Assembly: GCA_020845635.1 (NCBI GenBank)
Contig: JADLFI010000042.1
Location: 124,001 to 188,000, forward strand
Source of the DNA: Bacteroidia bacterium
GTDB taxonomy: Bacteria > Bacteroidota > Bacteroidia > UBA4408
DNA length: 64,000 nucleotides
Reading direction: 5' to 3'
The translations under genes were made by a program, and so were the position numbers. Under the pieces are notes generated by a model. The model saw only the letters and a list, made by a program, of their open reading frames with translations, did not search any database and was not told where the DNA came from. This document shows positions 10,046 to 18,515 of this stretch, one piece after another (the first letter of the stretch is position 1; each line of letters opens with the position of its first letter).

Positions 10046-10075
10046 TTTGTACTTTAAATAAAAGTTGTATCTTTG
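10046..10075 (+). promoter_or_regulatory. tRNA-Arg promoter (TTTG-N18-TATCTTTG)
   Basis: TTTG at 10046-10049 and TATCTTTG at 10068-10075 form a full Bacteroidota promoter with 18 bp spacing. The tRNA begins 65 bp downstream, which leaves room for a 5' leader to be removed by RNase P. Confidence 0.7.
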
Positions 10076-10139
10076 CCGCCCTGATACCGGAAAAAGAATT
10101 AATTTAGGATTTATCGGTATTATTATTTGAAAGATTATT

Positions 10140-10213
10140 GGTTCTGTAGCTTAATTGGATAGAGCATCTGACTACGGATCAGAAGGTTGGGGGTTCGACT
10201 CCCTCCAGGACCA
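10140..10213 (+). tRNA. tRNA-Arg (anticodon ACG)
   Basis: A 74-nt cloverleaf can be drawn by hand. The acceptor GGTTCTG pairs with CAGGACC and A is the discriminator base. The D arm is GCTT..GAGC. The anticodon stem TCTGA/TCAGA encloses CTACGGA, giving anticodon ACG (probably modified to ICG, reading CGN Arg codons). The T loop is TTCGACT. The 3' CCA is not encoded (CTA follows), so a nucleotidyltransferase must add it. Confidence 0.96.
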
Positions 10214-10224
10214 CTACCCATAAT

Positions 10225-10258
10225 GAGTAGAGATTTAATAATCTCTACTCAAAAAAAA
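10225..10258. other. Hairpin between tRNA-Arg and ywbE
   Basis: A perfect 11-bp inverted repeat (GAGTAGAGATT at 10225-10235, partner 10240-10250, loop TAAT) is followed on the plus strand by eight As. The T-run needed for an intrinsic terminator is on the wrong side for either strand. It may still help end the convergent tRNA and ywbE transcripts, or mark the tRNA 3' trailer for processing. Confidence 0.5.
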
Positions 10259-10280
10259 TCCACAATTTCGTAATATATTT

Positions 10281-10511
10281 CTAGGTTTCTTCGGGCATTA
10301 TTTCCTGCACACGACCTATTTGCCTGTTATCTAAAACTACCTTTATACCTCTGCTATGGTAAGCAGCACTGGTTAATATCCATTGTACTTTTCCATAAGT
10401 TCTCTTGCCGGTTTTTTGATTCTTCTTTAAAACTACTGCCACGGGCAAGCCTATTTTAATATTGGCTCTGTAATGCGCTTGATTACTGTCGTTCTCTTGG
10501 TTATATTTCAT
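10281..10511 (-). CDS. ywbE: YwbE family protein (DUF2196)
   Basis: A 76-residue soluble protein with the YwbE core: RANIKIGLPVAVVLKKNQKTGKRTYGKVQWILT, then SRGIKVVLDNRQIGRVQEI. The family is small, widespread in Firmicutes and Bacteroidota, and has no established function. The strand-rich core and the IGRVQ ending suggest a small beta-barrel, but that is inference. It is the last gene of the probable prfB > TraB > T9SS protein > ywbE run, 60 bp after its neighbour. Confidence 0.85.
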   Translation of the reverse strand: MKYNQENDSNQAHYRANIKIGLPVAVVLKKNQKTGKRTYGKVQWILTSAAYHSRGIKVVLDNRQIGRVQEIMPEET

Positions 10512-10571
10512 GATAATAAGAGGTAACAGAATAATTATTATATATCATACCTTATGAAGCCTAGGTTGTGA

Positions 10572-11438
10572 TTACCTGATGACAATTTTGTGTGAAACAA
10601 AATTTTGGGCACTGCCAATACCAATAAAATATATTCCTTTAGGCCAGTGATAAGCATCTATACATAAATTTCCGTTAAAGTTAGTGTTAAACATTTGTTT
10701 ACCTTCAATATTATACACTGCAACTTCTGCACTATTATTTATAGATCCTGAAATATAAATTTTGTTGTTTTCGTTAGTGTAAACCTTAAACCTGTTTTTA
10801 TTAACATTAACCGTTGAGGTAATAATTGTTGGGTGATTAATTTCAATACTGTCAATGTCAATGTAAAAGTTGTCGCCAAGATTTCCCTGATAAAACGAAA
10901 ATTTAAAATAGGCTGTTTTACCTGCATAGCTACTATCTAAATCTAAAACTACTTTTACATAGTCAACACTATCGGTATGATTTAAACTACTGATTCGGTA
11001 TAATTCTGTTTCAGGCTCGGCAACAGGGCCGCTGTAGGGCAAAATACTAACTTTTAATCCACCATCACCCCCTAAGGTATGAGGGGCATTAAAAGCAGCA
11101 TTTACAACACGATAATAAAAACTAAATTGGGTAGTGGCCACAAGGTCGCCTATGTATGGTGTAAGAATAGAGTCGTAGCTTATATTATCACTAAGATTAA
11201 TAGACATAGATAATGTACTGTCAATACCTCTGTTTAGATAAATACTTACATCGCTTGGAACTGCTCCAAAGAAATTGCCGTTCAACCAACCCGATTGTCC
11301 TTCTACACTTTGAAAAGGCAGAAAAGTATCAAAGTTTTGTGAATATGGATATATAGGGGTAACCCCCGGTTGAGCTTTTATTAAACTATATCCGAATAAT
11401 AAACTTACAAAAAGAGATAACGTAATTTTCTTTATCAT
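10572..11438 (-). CDS. T9SS-sorted secreted protein, unknown function
   Basis: A 288-residue secreted protein. The signal peptide ends SLIKAQ. The middle (about residues 30-205) is rich in beta strands and aromatic residues and looks like a jelly-roll, carbohydrate-binding-like module (for example YLNRGIDSTLSMSINLSDN); no catalytic motif is visible. The last 75 residues or so, from NRFKVYTNENNKIYI to FVSHKIVIR, are a type A T9SS sorting domain. Export is well supported; the cargo function is not recognised. Confidence 0.8.
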   Translation of the reverse strand: MIKKITLSLFVSLLFGYSLIKAQPGVTPIYPYSQNFDTFLPFQSVEGQSGWLNGNFFGAVPSDVSIYLNRGIDSTLSMSINLSDNISYDSILTPYIGDLVATTQFSFYYRVVNAAFNAPHTLGGDGGLKVSILPYSGPVAEPETELYRISSLNHTDSVDYVKVVLDLDSSYAGKTAYFKFSFYQGNLGDNFYIDIDSIEINHPTIITSTVNVNKNRFKVYTNENNKIYISGSINNSAEVAVYNIEGKQMFNTNFNGNLCIDAYHWPKGIYFIGIGSAQNFVSHKIVIR

Positions 11439-11470
11439 TTTTATTAGTGTTAAATTGTTTTACAAAAATA

Positions 11471-12346
11471 TCAAAAAACAGGAGTAATTGTATATCCCTT
11501 TTGTTTTAAAAGGTTTAGCACTCCATTGCTTCCGCCTAAATGAGCCGCGCCCACAGCAATAAATGTTGGTTGTATTTTTATTTGTTTTTCTATTACAGGA
11601 ATCCAACTTTCGTTTCTGTTGGTTAAAAATATATCCTCAAAGCCCGAAATTTCATTATCGCCACTAACAGTAAGTTGATGCAGTTTTTCTAAATCCTGCG
11701 ACTTATATACCTCAATCATTTCATTAAAGTTTCTTATACCGGCCTTTCCTTCTACAATAGATTTTACCATTTCTGATACTTGCTTATCAACCGGAATAGT
11801 ATCTAAAACACGCATCTGTAAAGCAATTTCTTCTAATCCAATTTGATTCATTTTTTTCTTCTTAGCTTTTTTAACGAATGTTTCTTCATAAGATTTACTG
11901 CCTTTCAGTTGTTCTTTAAGAAGCACACTTTGCAGATAAATAGGCTTTAGTCGAGAGTATAATTTAATTTTAATTCCTGCCATTTTTATAGTATCAACCA
12001 TAAAAGATTTAATTATTTTATATTGTTCTGCTGTACAATAATCTTCAAGCGTTTTTCCATCAGGTAATACAGCCGACTTTCCTACATTTTTTTTGGTTTC
12101 CTTGTCCATATTCAAATCAACCTCAAGCGCCAGAGTTTTACATTTATTAAAAGCATCTTCAGTACCTTTAGGCATAAAAAAGTCTTTTTTGCCAATTAAA
12201 TGGATGGTTCCAAAAACATAAGAATCTTGATTTAATCCATTTCCGCTAATTTTCCAGCATAGCGACTTTTGACTTGCATCTTGCGCAAAAACGTTTATGC
12301 CGAGGAATAAAAAAAGTAATAAAGGTGATAGTTTTTTGTTTTTCAT
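11471..12346 (-). CDS. TraB/GumN family protein
   Basis: A 291-residue exported protein with a signal peptide ending NVFAQ. The TraB/GumN fold is marked by SYVFGTIHLIG near the N-terminus and AVGAAHLGGSNGVLNLLKQKG at the C-terminus; each motif supplies a GxxH-type histidine. The family is related to Tiki-type metalloproteases and the erythromycin esterase-like fold, but activity of bacterial members is mostly unproven. It starts 17 bp after prfB and is probably in its transcript. Confidence 0.85.
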   Translation of the reverse strand: MKNKKLSPLLLFLFLGINVFAQDASQKSLCWKISGNGLNQDSYVFGTIHLIGKKDFFMPKGTEDAFNKCKTLALEVDLNMDKETKKNVGKSAVLPDGKTLEDYCTAEQYKIIKSFMVDTIKMAGIKIKLYSRLKPIYLQSVLLKEQLKGSKSYEETFVKKAKKKKMNQIGLEEIALQMRVLDTIPVDKQVSEMVKSIVEGKAGIRNFNEMIEVYKSQDLEKLHQLTVSGDNEISGFEDIFLTNRNESWIPVIEKQIKIQPTFIAVGAAHLGGSNGVLNLLKQKGYTITPVF

Positions 12347-12363
12347 TATTGTTAAATTATTGA

Positions 12364-13468
12364 TTATTGTGGTTTAGGTTTATGATTTGAAAATTGCATT
12401 AAGTAAGCTTTTATAAAAGGGTTTAGATTTCCGTCCATAACTTCTTGCACGTTGCTTGTTTCGTACTCGGTGCGTACATCTTTTACTAATTTGTATGGGT
12501 GCATTACATAATTTCTAATTTGCGACCCCCATTCAATCTTCATTTTGGTACCTTCAATAGCAGCCTGTGTTTCCATACGCTTGCGCAACTCAATTTCGTA
12601 TAATTGCGATTTAAGTAACCTGATGGCATTTTCTTTATTCTGTAACTGCGAGCGGCTTTCCTGATTTTTAATAATAATACCGGTTGGCTTGTGGTGTAAT
12701 CTTACAGCAGTTTCCACTTTGTTTACATTTTGTCCACCGGCACCACCCGAGCGAAAGGTATCCCACTCGATATCTCCCATGTTTATTTCTATTTCAATAG
12801 TGTCATCAATTAATGGGTAGGCGTAAACCGAGGCAAAGGAAGTATGCCTTTTGGCATTGGCATCAAAAGGAGATATTCTAACCAAACGATGCACACCGCT
12901 TTCCCCTTTTAAGTTTCCGTATGCAAACTCGCCTAAGATTTGAATGGTTACTGATTTTATTCCGGCTACATCGCCCTCTTGAAAGTCAGTTTCAATAATC
13001 TGAAACCCCTCGTTGGTCGCCCACATTTTGTACATACGCAACAACATACTTGCCCAATCGCAGCTTTCGGTTCCTCCGGCACCACTGTTAATGGTAAGTA
13101 CAGCACTCAATTTATCTTCTTTTGTACTTAGCATATTTTTAAACTCTAGGTCTTCCACAAGCTTCAAAGCCTCGTTATAGCTTAAGTCCATATCCTCCTC
13201 AGTGGCCAAACCTTCTTTCAGAAAGTCCATCATAGTGACAACCTCATCGGTTTGCTTAAGACATTTTTCATAAGCACTTGTCCAATTCTTTTTCGATTGA
13301 ATAATCTTTAGTAATTCTTCAGCTTTTTTTGAGTCTTCCCAGAAATCGGGTGCTAAGGTTTTTTCTTCTTCTTCCTCTATTTCTCTTTTTTTTCTATCTA
13401 TGTCAAAGATACCTCCTTAAGGCATCAGTTCGCTCTTTTAAATCTTTAATTTGCTCGGTAGTTATCAT
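12364..13468 (-). CDS. prfB: Peptide chain release factor 2, +1 programmed frameshift
   Basis: RF2 terminates translation at UGA and UAA. The product needs two frames. Codons 1-21 run from ATG at 13468 to CTT at 13408-13406; an in-frame TGA follows at 13405-13403. Skipping the T at 13405 continues at GAC (13404) to the stop at 12364, giving 367 residues, the usual RF2 length. The specificity motif SPF falls at about residues 199-201 and GGQ at 244-246, with the spacing of E. coli RF2. Without the frameshift only a truncated 289-residue frame from 13233 is seen, which lacks the N-terminal helical domain. An internal AGGAGG lies 3 nt before CTT. Low RF2 lets the ribosome pause at UGA and shift, which is the known autoregulation. 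Confidence 0.95.
13403..13417 (-). promoter_or_regulatory. prfB +1 frameshift element (AGGAGG TAT CTT TGA C)
   Basis: Reading the minus strand, AGGAGG (13417-13412), TAT, the slippery CTT and TGA followed by C reproduce the classical prfB site, including the 3-nt spacing between the Shine-Dalgarno-like element and the shift codon. Pairing of AGGAGG with 16S rRNA during elongation promotes the shift from CTT to TTT. Confidence 0.95.
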
Positions 13469-13473
13469 GGGTA

Positions 13474-13503
13474 CAAATGTAAATAAATTCGTTAATTTTC
13501 AAA
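13474..13503 (-). promoter_or_regulatory. prfB promoter (TTTG-N18-TACATTTG), predicts leaderless mRNA
   Basis: On the minus strand TTTG (13503-13500) and TACATTTG (13481-13474) are separated by 18 bp. The A of the prfB ATG is the sixth base after the box, about where transcription is expected to start. Confidence 0.7.
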
Positions 13504-13568
13504 AAACATAAAATCAGTTTGTTATATTCGTAATTTTAAAACGTATAAAAACTACTAAAATAAAAGTT

Positions 13569-15485
13569 ATGTCATCTTATCCTTATCAAATTAAATCGCT
13601 TGATGATTACAACCAACAGTATAAAAGAAGTGTTGAAGCTCCTGAAGAATTTTGGGGAGAGATAGCCTCGCATTTTACCTGGAGAAAAAAGTGGAACAAA
13701 ATACTGAATTGGGATTTTAGAACACCCCAAATAAAATGGTTTGAAGAGGGGAAACTCAATATTACCGAAAATTGCTTAGACCGCCATTTGGCCGATAAAG
13801 CCAATGTTCCGGCTATAGTTTGGGAGCCTAATAATCCTGAAGAGCATCATCGTGTGCTTACCTATAAAGATTTATATTTTAAAGTTTGCCAATTTGCCCA
13901 CGTTTTAAAAAACAATGGGGTTGAGAAAGGCGATAGGGTATGTATTTATATGGGAATGATTCCGGAATTAGTAATTGCCGTATTGGCTTGCGCGCGAATC
14001 GGGGCTATACATACTGTTGTGTTTGGTGGATTTTCAGCCAAATCAATTTCAGACCGACTACATGATACCAGAGCTGAATTTATTATTACTTGTGATGGTG
14101 CTTATCGTGGAGCTAAAGAAATTCCTTTAAAGGGGGTTATTGATGATGCTTTGATTGGATGTGATTTTGTGAAAAAAATTATTGTTTGTACCCGAACACA
14201 TACACCTGTTAGTATGATAAAAGGTCGCGATGTATGGTGGGAAGATGAAATTAAAAAGGTAGAAACTCAGGGTAACGCTGATTTTACGGCAGTTGAAACT
14301 GATGCCGAAGACCCGTTGTTTATACTTTACACTTCGGGTTCAACCGGTAAACCCAAAGGGGTGGTGCATACCTGCGCAGGATACATGATATGGACTAATT
14401 ACACTTTTGTAAATGTATTCCAATATCAACCCGGGCAAATGTATTTTTGTACGGCTGATATAGGTTGGATAACCGGACATAGTTATATTATTTACGGTCC
14501 GCTAAGCGCAGGTGCTACAAGTTTAATGTTTGAAGGCATTCCCACCTGGCCTGATGCAGGGCGCTTTTGGGAAATAGTAGAAAAGTATAAAGTAAATATT
14601 TTATACACTGCTCCAACCGCAATTAGAAGTTTAATGGCCTATGGTGATATGTATATTGAAGGTAAAGATTTGAGCAGTTTAAAAGTGTTGGGAAGTGTTG
14701 GGGAGCCCATTAACGAAGAAGCATGGCATTGGTATAACAGTAAAATTGGCAAAGGAGAAGCCCCAATTGTAGATACTTGGTGGCAGACTGAAACGGGAGG
14801 AATATTAATATCTAATTTAGCCGGTATAACCCCTTCAAAGCCTTCATTTGCTACCCTACCTTTACCCGGAGTACAACCTGTATTGATAGATGATAAATTA
14901 AATGAGGCTCAGGGAAATGATGTAAAAGGAAACCTATGTATGAAGGCTCCTTGGCCGGGCATGTGCCGTACTATATATGGTGACCATGAAAGATTCAGAA
15001 CCAATTATTTTTCTACCTATGAAAATTTATATTTCTCCGGAGACGGATGCCTGAGAGATATAGATGGTGATTACCGTATTACGGGGCGTGTTGATGATGT
15101 GTTGAATGTTAGCGGACATCGCATAGGAACTGCCGAAATAGAAAATGCTATCAATATGCACGAAGGAGTAATGGAAAGTGCCGTTGTTGGATATCCGCAC
15201 GATATTAAAGGGCAAGGAATTTATGCTTTTGTTATTTACCAAGGCTCGCACGGAAACAATGAAATGACCAGAAAGGATATTAACGAAACAGTAACTAAAA
15301 TTATAGGTGCTATAGCCAAGCCCGATAAAATTCAATTTGTAAGTAATTTACCGAAAACACGAAGCGGAAAAATTATGCGTAGAATATTAAGAAAGATTGC
15401 CGAAAATGAGATTAATGCATTAGGCGATACCACTACTTTGCTTGACCCTACTGTAGTTGATGAAATTATTAAAGGTAAATTATAA
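13569..15485 (+). CDS. acs: Acetyl-CoA synthetase (AMP-forming)
   Basis: Acs activates acetate to acetyl-CoA through acetyl-AMP, releasing PPi. It has 638 residues, the family norm being about 650. Visible are the N-terminal region KNWDF-like ILNWDFRTPQIKWFEEGKLN, the P-loop-like A3 motif YTSGSTGKPKG near residue 255, the TWWQTETGG motif, and the C-terminal PKTRSGKIMRR that holds the catalytic lysine, which is reversibly acetylated in many Acs enzymes. It is divergent from prfB across about 100 bp. A TATATTCG box at 13523-13530 is a near match to the -7 element. PPi made here could be used by the membrane pyrophosphatase at 23.3 kb. Confidence 0.97.
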   Translation: MSSYPYQIKSLDDYNQQYKRSVEAPEEFWGEIASHFTWRKKWNKILNWDFRTPQIKWFEEGKLNITENCLDRHLADKANVPAIVWEPNNPEEHHRVLTYKDLYFKVCQFAHVLKNNGVEKGDRVCIYMGMIPELVIAVLACARIGAIHTVVFGGFSAKSISDRLHDTRAEFIITCDGAYRGAKEIPLKGVIDDALIGCDFVKKIIVCTRTHTPVSMIKGRDVWWEDEIKKVETQGNADFTAVETDAEDPLFILYTSGSTGKPKGVVHTCAGYMIWTNYTFVNVFQYQPGQMYFCTADIGWITGHSYIIYGPLSAGATSLMFEGIPTWPDAGRFWEIVEKYKVNILYTAPTAIRSLMAYGDMYIEGKDLSSLKVLGSVGEPINEEAWHWYNSKIGKGEAPIVDTWWQTETGGILISNLAGITPSKPSFATLPLPGVQPVLIDDKLNEAQGNDVKGNLCMKAPWPGMCRTIYGDHERFRTNYFSTYENLYFSGDGCLRDIDGDYRITGRVDDVLNVSGHRIGTAEIENAINMHEGVMESAVVGYPHDIKGQGIYAFVIYQGSHGNNEMTRKDINETVTKIIGAIAKPDKIQFVSNLPKTRSGKIMRRILRKIAENEINALGDTTTLLDPTVVDEIIKGKL

Positions 15486-15503
15486 TCTCTATTTTGCCTT
15501 GAG

Positions 15504-16466
15504 ATGAGACTGTTTTTTTTTATATGGAGTAAACCAATGCTTTTGGGGTATTTAGTATGTTTTTTTTATCCCTTATTGACCATACAGGCACAAACTAACT
15601 TAAACAGTTATCGTTTGTTAGTTTCTGCAGTTGAGGCAGATGTAAAAATGATGGAAAAGATGAAACCCGAAGAGGCTGATTCATATAAAAAAGAAATTGA
15701 TAATTATAATGCGATGATAATAAAGCATATTGAGAAATACTGGAAACCGGAAAGAAGCATACAGTTCGTAAGTGCTGCTGAACTAAAGCAAATTATATTA
15801 AAGAAAGAACCACGTACTCTGTATATTTATAATTCAAAATACAGCATTAATTATGCCGACTATCATTCATATAAAACCACCCAAAAACTATATAAAAACA
15901 GACATGAGGTTGTTGAAAATTACAACAAAAAACACTTACCCTTAAGAGCTTCAAGTATTGAATTAAAGCGAACCGATTTGCCTGATGATAAAAGTACCGT
16001 TGCCTCTGCAGCTTTACCTTCAATAGCTCAGGAAGAATTTGAAATAGTATATGGTATAAAAAGCTTACTGTTGCAAATTGATTATAAAAGTAAAGGAACC
16101 ACTGAAATTCAATTAATGAAAATGTATATTAAAAATGCTCCTCGATTAAAAGACTTAACTTTAATGATAGATGCAACAGAGCTTGACAGTGAAACCAAAA
16201 AAGATATTAAATCTTTTTACAAGTTGCCTTTTGAACTATCTAACAAAAAGGCCATACAAGAAAGTATCATAAATGCAGATAGTAATAAAGCGGTTTTATT
16301 GGTGTTGCCTAATGCTGACGGTTCTTTTACCTTTAAAGCCATTGACGCATCAAGCATGGAAGTATTAGGACAATCGGGTTCCATACCACCTTCTGAGTAC
16401 TACCCCGAACTAAATGACAAAATAAAAGGAAATAATTTGGAAGAAATTACCCATTACTGTAATTAA
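15504..16466 (+). CDS. Exported hypothetical protein
   Basis: A 320-residue protein of unknown function. An extended N-terminal hydrophobic stretch (about residues 3-29, ending TIQAQ) reads as a signal peptide. The following region is helical and Lys/Glu-rich with many Tyr (YNSKYSINYADYHSYK). It has no motif I recognise. The spacing is 18 bp after acs and 5 bp before the PagL-like gene, which suggests co-transcription with both. Confidence 0.7.
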   Translation: MRLFFFIWSKPMLLGYLVCFFYPLLTIQAQTNLNSYRLLVSAVEADVKMMEKMKPEEADSYKKEIDNYNAMIIKHIEKYWKPERSIQFVSAAELKQIILKKEPRTLYIYNSKYSINYADYHSYKTTQKLYKNRHEVVENYNKKHLPLRASSIELKRTDLPDDKSTVASAALPSIAQEEFEIVYGIKSLLLQIDYKSKGTTEIQLMKMYIKNAPRLKDLTLMIDATELDSETKKDIKSFYKLPFELSNKKAIQESIINADSNKAVLLVLPNADGSFTFKAIDASSMEVLGQSGSIPPSEYYPELNDKIKGNNLEEITHYCN

Positions 16467-16471
16467 CAGCC

Positions 16472-17560
16472 ATGTTGAAGCACGTTCGCATCGTAATAGG
16501 TGTTGTTTTATGGAGTATTTGTTTTTCGGCTCAAGGGCAAAGCACTTTTGAAAATATTGTTATCGGGGCATGTGGTTCATATTCTTCTTTTATGGCTCAT
16601 AGGCCAAATTTAAAAGGTTACCCCAATGCTCATTTTGGCATGTTTGAAGCTAGTGTAGGCAAGCAGGCTAACGGTACAAAACTATGGCATAGAGATTATC
16701 ATTTTCCGGAAGCAGGTATAGGGGCTTTTTACAGCAATGTTGGTCATAACAAATACACAGGAGATATGTTTAGTGCTTATGCTTACATTAAATTTCCTTA
16801 CGTAAGATTTAGTAAATCAGGCTTTAATTTCAGATTAGGATTAGGGCCCGGTTGGGTTGAAAATAAATTTGACAGAACTCATAATTATAAAAACCTGGTA
16901 AGCGGGACTCATCTTAATGCTGCTATATTTCTATCAAACAGCTATAATTATCAGATCAATCCCAATCACAAAATTTCTATTGGATTAAATCTGGTTCATT
17001 TCTCTAATGGTGCTTTTCGTTTACCTAATTTAGGCGTAAATCTATTGGGCTTGGGGTTTGCATATCAGTTCCAAAAAAGTCAACATGTTTACTCTTTAAC
17101 GGACAGCCTAATACCCGTTCATAAAGTATATTATTCCTTAAGCTACAGTGTGGGTTTAAAAGAAGTATATCCGGTTTTGGGCAAACAGTATTTCGTTAGT
17201 AATTTATCATTTACAGGACTTTATCGTTATAGTACAAAAGCCGGACTTGGATTATTATTCGATTTCTTTGATGATTCCTCAGTAAATCACCAAATGAAAT
17301 TTGATAGTGACAGCAGCAACAATCATAAAAGCAATTTACAAGCAGGTGTGGGCGCTGTTTATGAAGTAATGATAGGAAAACTTTCCATTCCCCTTGCAGT
17401 TGGCTTTTATGCCTATAATAATTATAAAGAAATACCTTTTATGTATTTAAAAATGGGAATAAGTTATCACTTAACCAAGAATATAAACCTTAACTTTACC
17501 CTAAAGTCACATTATGCCAAAGCCGATTTTTTTGCCTACGGACTTGGCTATCGTTTCTAA
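16472..17560 (+). CDS. PagL-like acyloxyacyl hydrolase, outer-membrane barrel
   Basis: A 362-residue outer-membrane protein. The signal peptide ends CFSAQG. Alternating strands end in the C-terminal phenylalanine (AYGLGYRF) expected of a barrel. The key stretch is NLVHFSNGAFRLPNLGVNLLG: HFSNG matches the His-x-Ser-Asn-Gly catalytic motif of PagL lipid A 3-O-deacylases. In Bacteroidota this family is usually named acyloxyacyl hydrolase. At about twice the length of PagL (about 170 residues mature), it has extra strands or domains. Role in trimming lipid A is inferred from the motif. It lies next to sugar- and methyl-transferase genes. Confidence 0.75.
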   Translation: MLKHVRIVIGVVLWSICFSAQGQSTFENIVIGACGSYSSFMAHRPNLKGYPNAHFGMFEASVGKQANGTKLWHRDYHFPEAGIGAFYSNVGHNKYTGDMFSAYAYIKFPYVRFSKSGFNFRLGLGPGWVENKFDRTHNYKNLVSGTHLNAAIFLSNSYNYQINPNHKISIGLNLVHFSNGAFRLPNLGVNLLGLGFAYQFQKSQHVYSLTDSLIPVHKVYYSLSYSVGLKEVYPVLGKQYFVSNLSFTGLYRYSTKAGLGLLFDFFDDSSVNHQMKFDSDSSNNHKSNLQAGVGAVYEVMIGKLSIPLAVGFYAYNNYKEIPFMYLKMGISYHLTKNINLNFTLKSHYAKADFFAYGLGYRF

Positions 17561-17604
17561 GCTAGTATTTAGTTTTGCTTTATCTGATATTGATAAAATG
17601 TTTA

Positions 17605-18342
17605 TCAATCACAAACAAAAAAGAAATTGTGATGATGGTGTTTGTCTGGGCTATACAGGGTTAATTGATTATCTACTAAAGTGTATGCCTTGTAACCAAT
17701 GGCCTGTAAATCGTTAAAGCATGAGGTTCTGTTTTCATTATCCCACAATTCAATATATAAAACAGGTTTATGTTGTTTTATGGTGTTTATACCACCCTTT
17801 ACAACAAATTGCTCAAAATTTTCTACATCCATTTTTATTCCTTCAATTCTTTTTGGACTATTTTTTAAAGGTTCAAAATCATCTATTTTAAAAATGTCAA
17901 CTTCGGTAATCTCTCCATCATTATTTTCATGAATGCTCTCATGCAAAACATGGCTTAAGCCCTGAAAACGCACTTTATTGCGAATAGGCATTACCATTTT
18001 TATTTTTCCATTTTGATTGCCCAATGCCACCTGGTGAACAAAAATATTTTTTAAGCCAAAAAATGAAATAATCTTTTTCAAAGCACTAACATTTTGACTC
18101 ATGGGTTCAATAGCATGTATGGTAATTCCTTTATGCTTACGTGCTGCAATAGAAGTCATAATGCCTATATTAGCCCCAATGTCAATAAACACACCTTTGG
18201 GCGAAAGCATATTGATAAAGTGCAAAAAATGATTTTCGTTCTTATCCCATTTCAAGGTATAAACCTTAAAAACAGAAAATACAAACAAATATCTGTCAAA
18301 TCCTAAAATACGCTGTAATATATATTTAGCAGTGGTTTTCAA
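17605..18342 (-). CDS. FkbM family methyltransferase
   Basis: A 245-residue SAM-dependent methyltransferase. Motif I is FIDIGANIGIMTSIAARK near residue 51, the acidic loop is IHAIEPMSQNVSALKK, and the FkbM signature KMDVENFEQFVVKGG lies near residue 178. FkbM enzymes often O-methylate sugars of surface glycans or natural products. The best start is a TTG at 18342-18340; the next in-frame ATG is residue 44 and would remove most of the N-terminal region. It converges with the PagL-like gene and is divergent from the glycosyltransferase, which fits surface glycan modification. Confidence 0.85.
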   Translation of the reverse strand: MKTTAKYILQRILGFDRYLFVFSVFKVYTLKWDKNENHFLHFINMLSPKGVFIDIGANIGIMTSIAARKHKGITIHAIEPMSQNVSALKKIISFFGLKNIFVHQVALGNQNGKIKMVMPIRNKVRFQGLSHVLHESIHENNDGEITEVDIFKIDDFEPLKNSPKRIEGIKMDVENFEQFVVKGGINTIKQHKPVLYIELWDNENRTSCFNDLQAIGYKAYTLVDNQLTLYSPDKHHHHNFFFVCD

Positions 18343-18515
18343 CGATTCTATAAAGTAAAATGATATAAGTTTTATTGAATAATAATTGTTTAAAGGCAGG
18401 CAAAGGAAAATAAAAATAAGGAAATCAACAACTTAATGTTAAGTAATTGCCCTATTTATAGGTGTAAAGCCTTATTTTATAAAGTAATTTCGCCTTGAAA
18501 TAAAAATTATCAATA

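Noticed and set aside
12364-13233. prfB as a simple 289-residue gene starting at 13233
   Set aside because: It would lack the N-terminal domain. The upstream frame is open with RF2-like sequence back to the frameshift site.
13329-13511. 60-codon plus-strand ORF opposite the prfB start
   Set aside because: It is antisense to the N-terminal coding part of prfB, including the frameshift site, which fully explains the sequence.
17590-17608. TTGATAAA/TTTATCAA hairpin at the convergent ends of the PagL-like and FkbM genes as a terminator
   Set aside because: The stem is only 8 bp and AT-only except for one pair, it overlaps the FkbM stop region, and no T-run follows on either strand.
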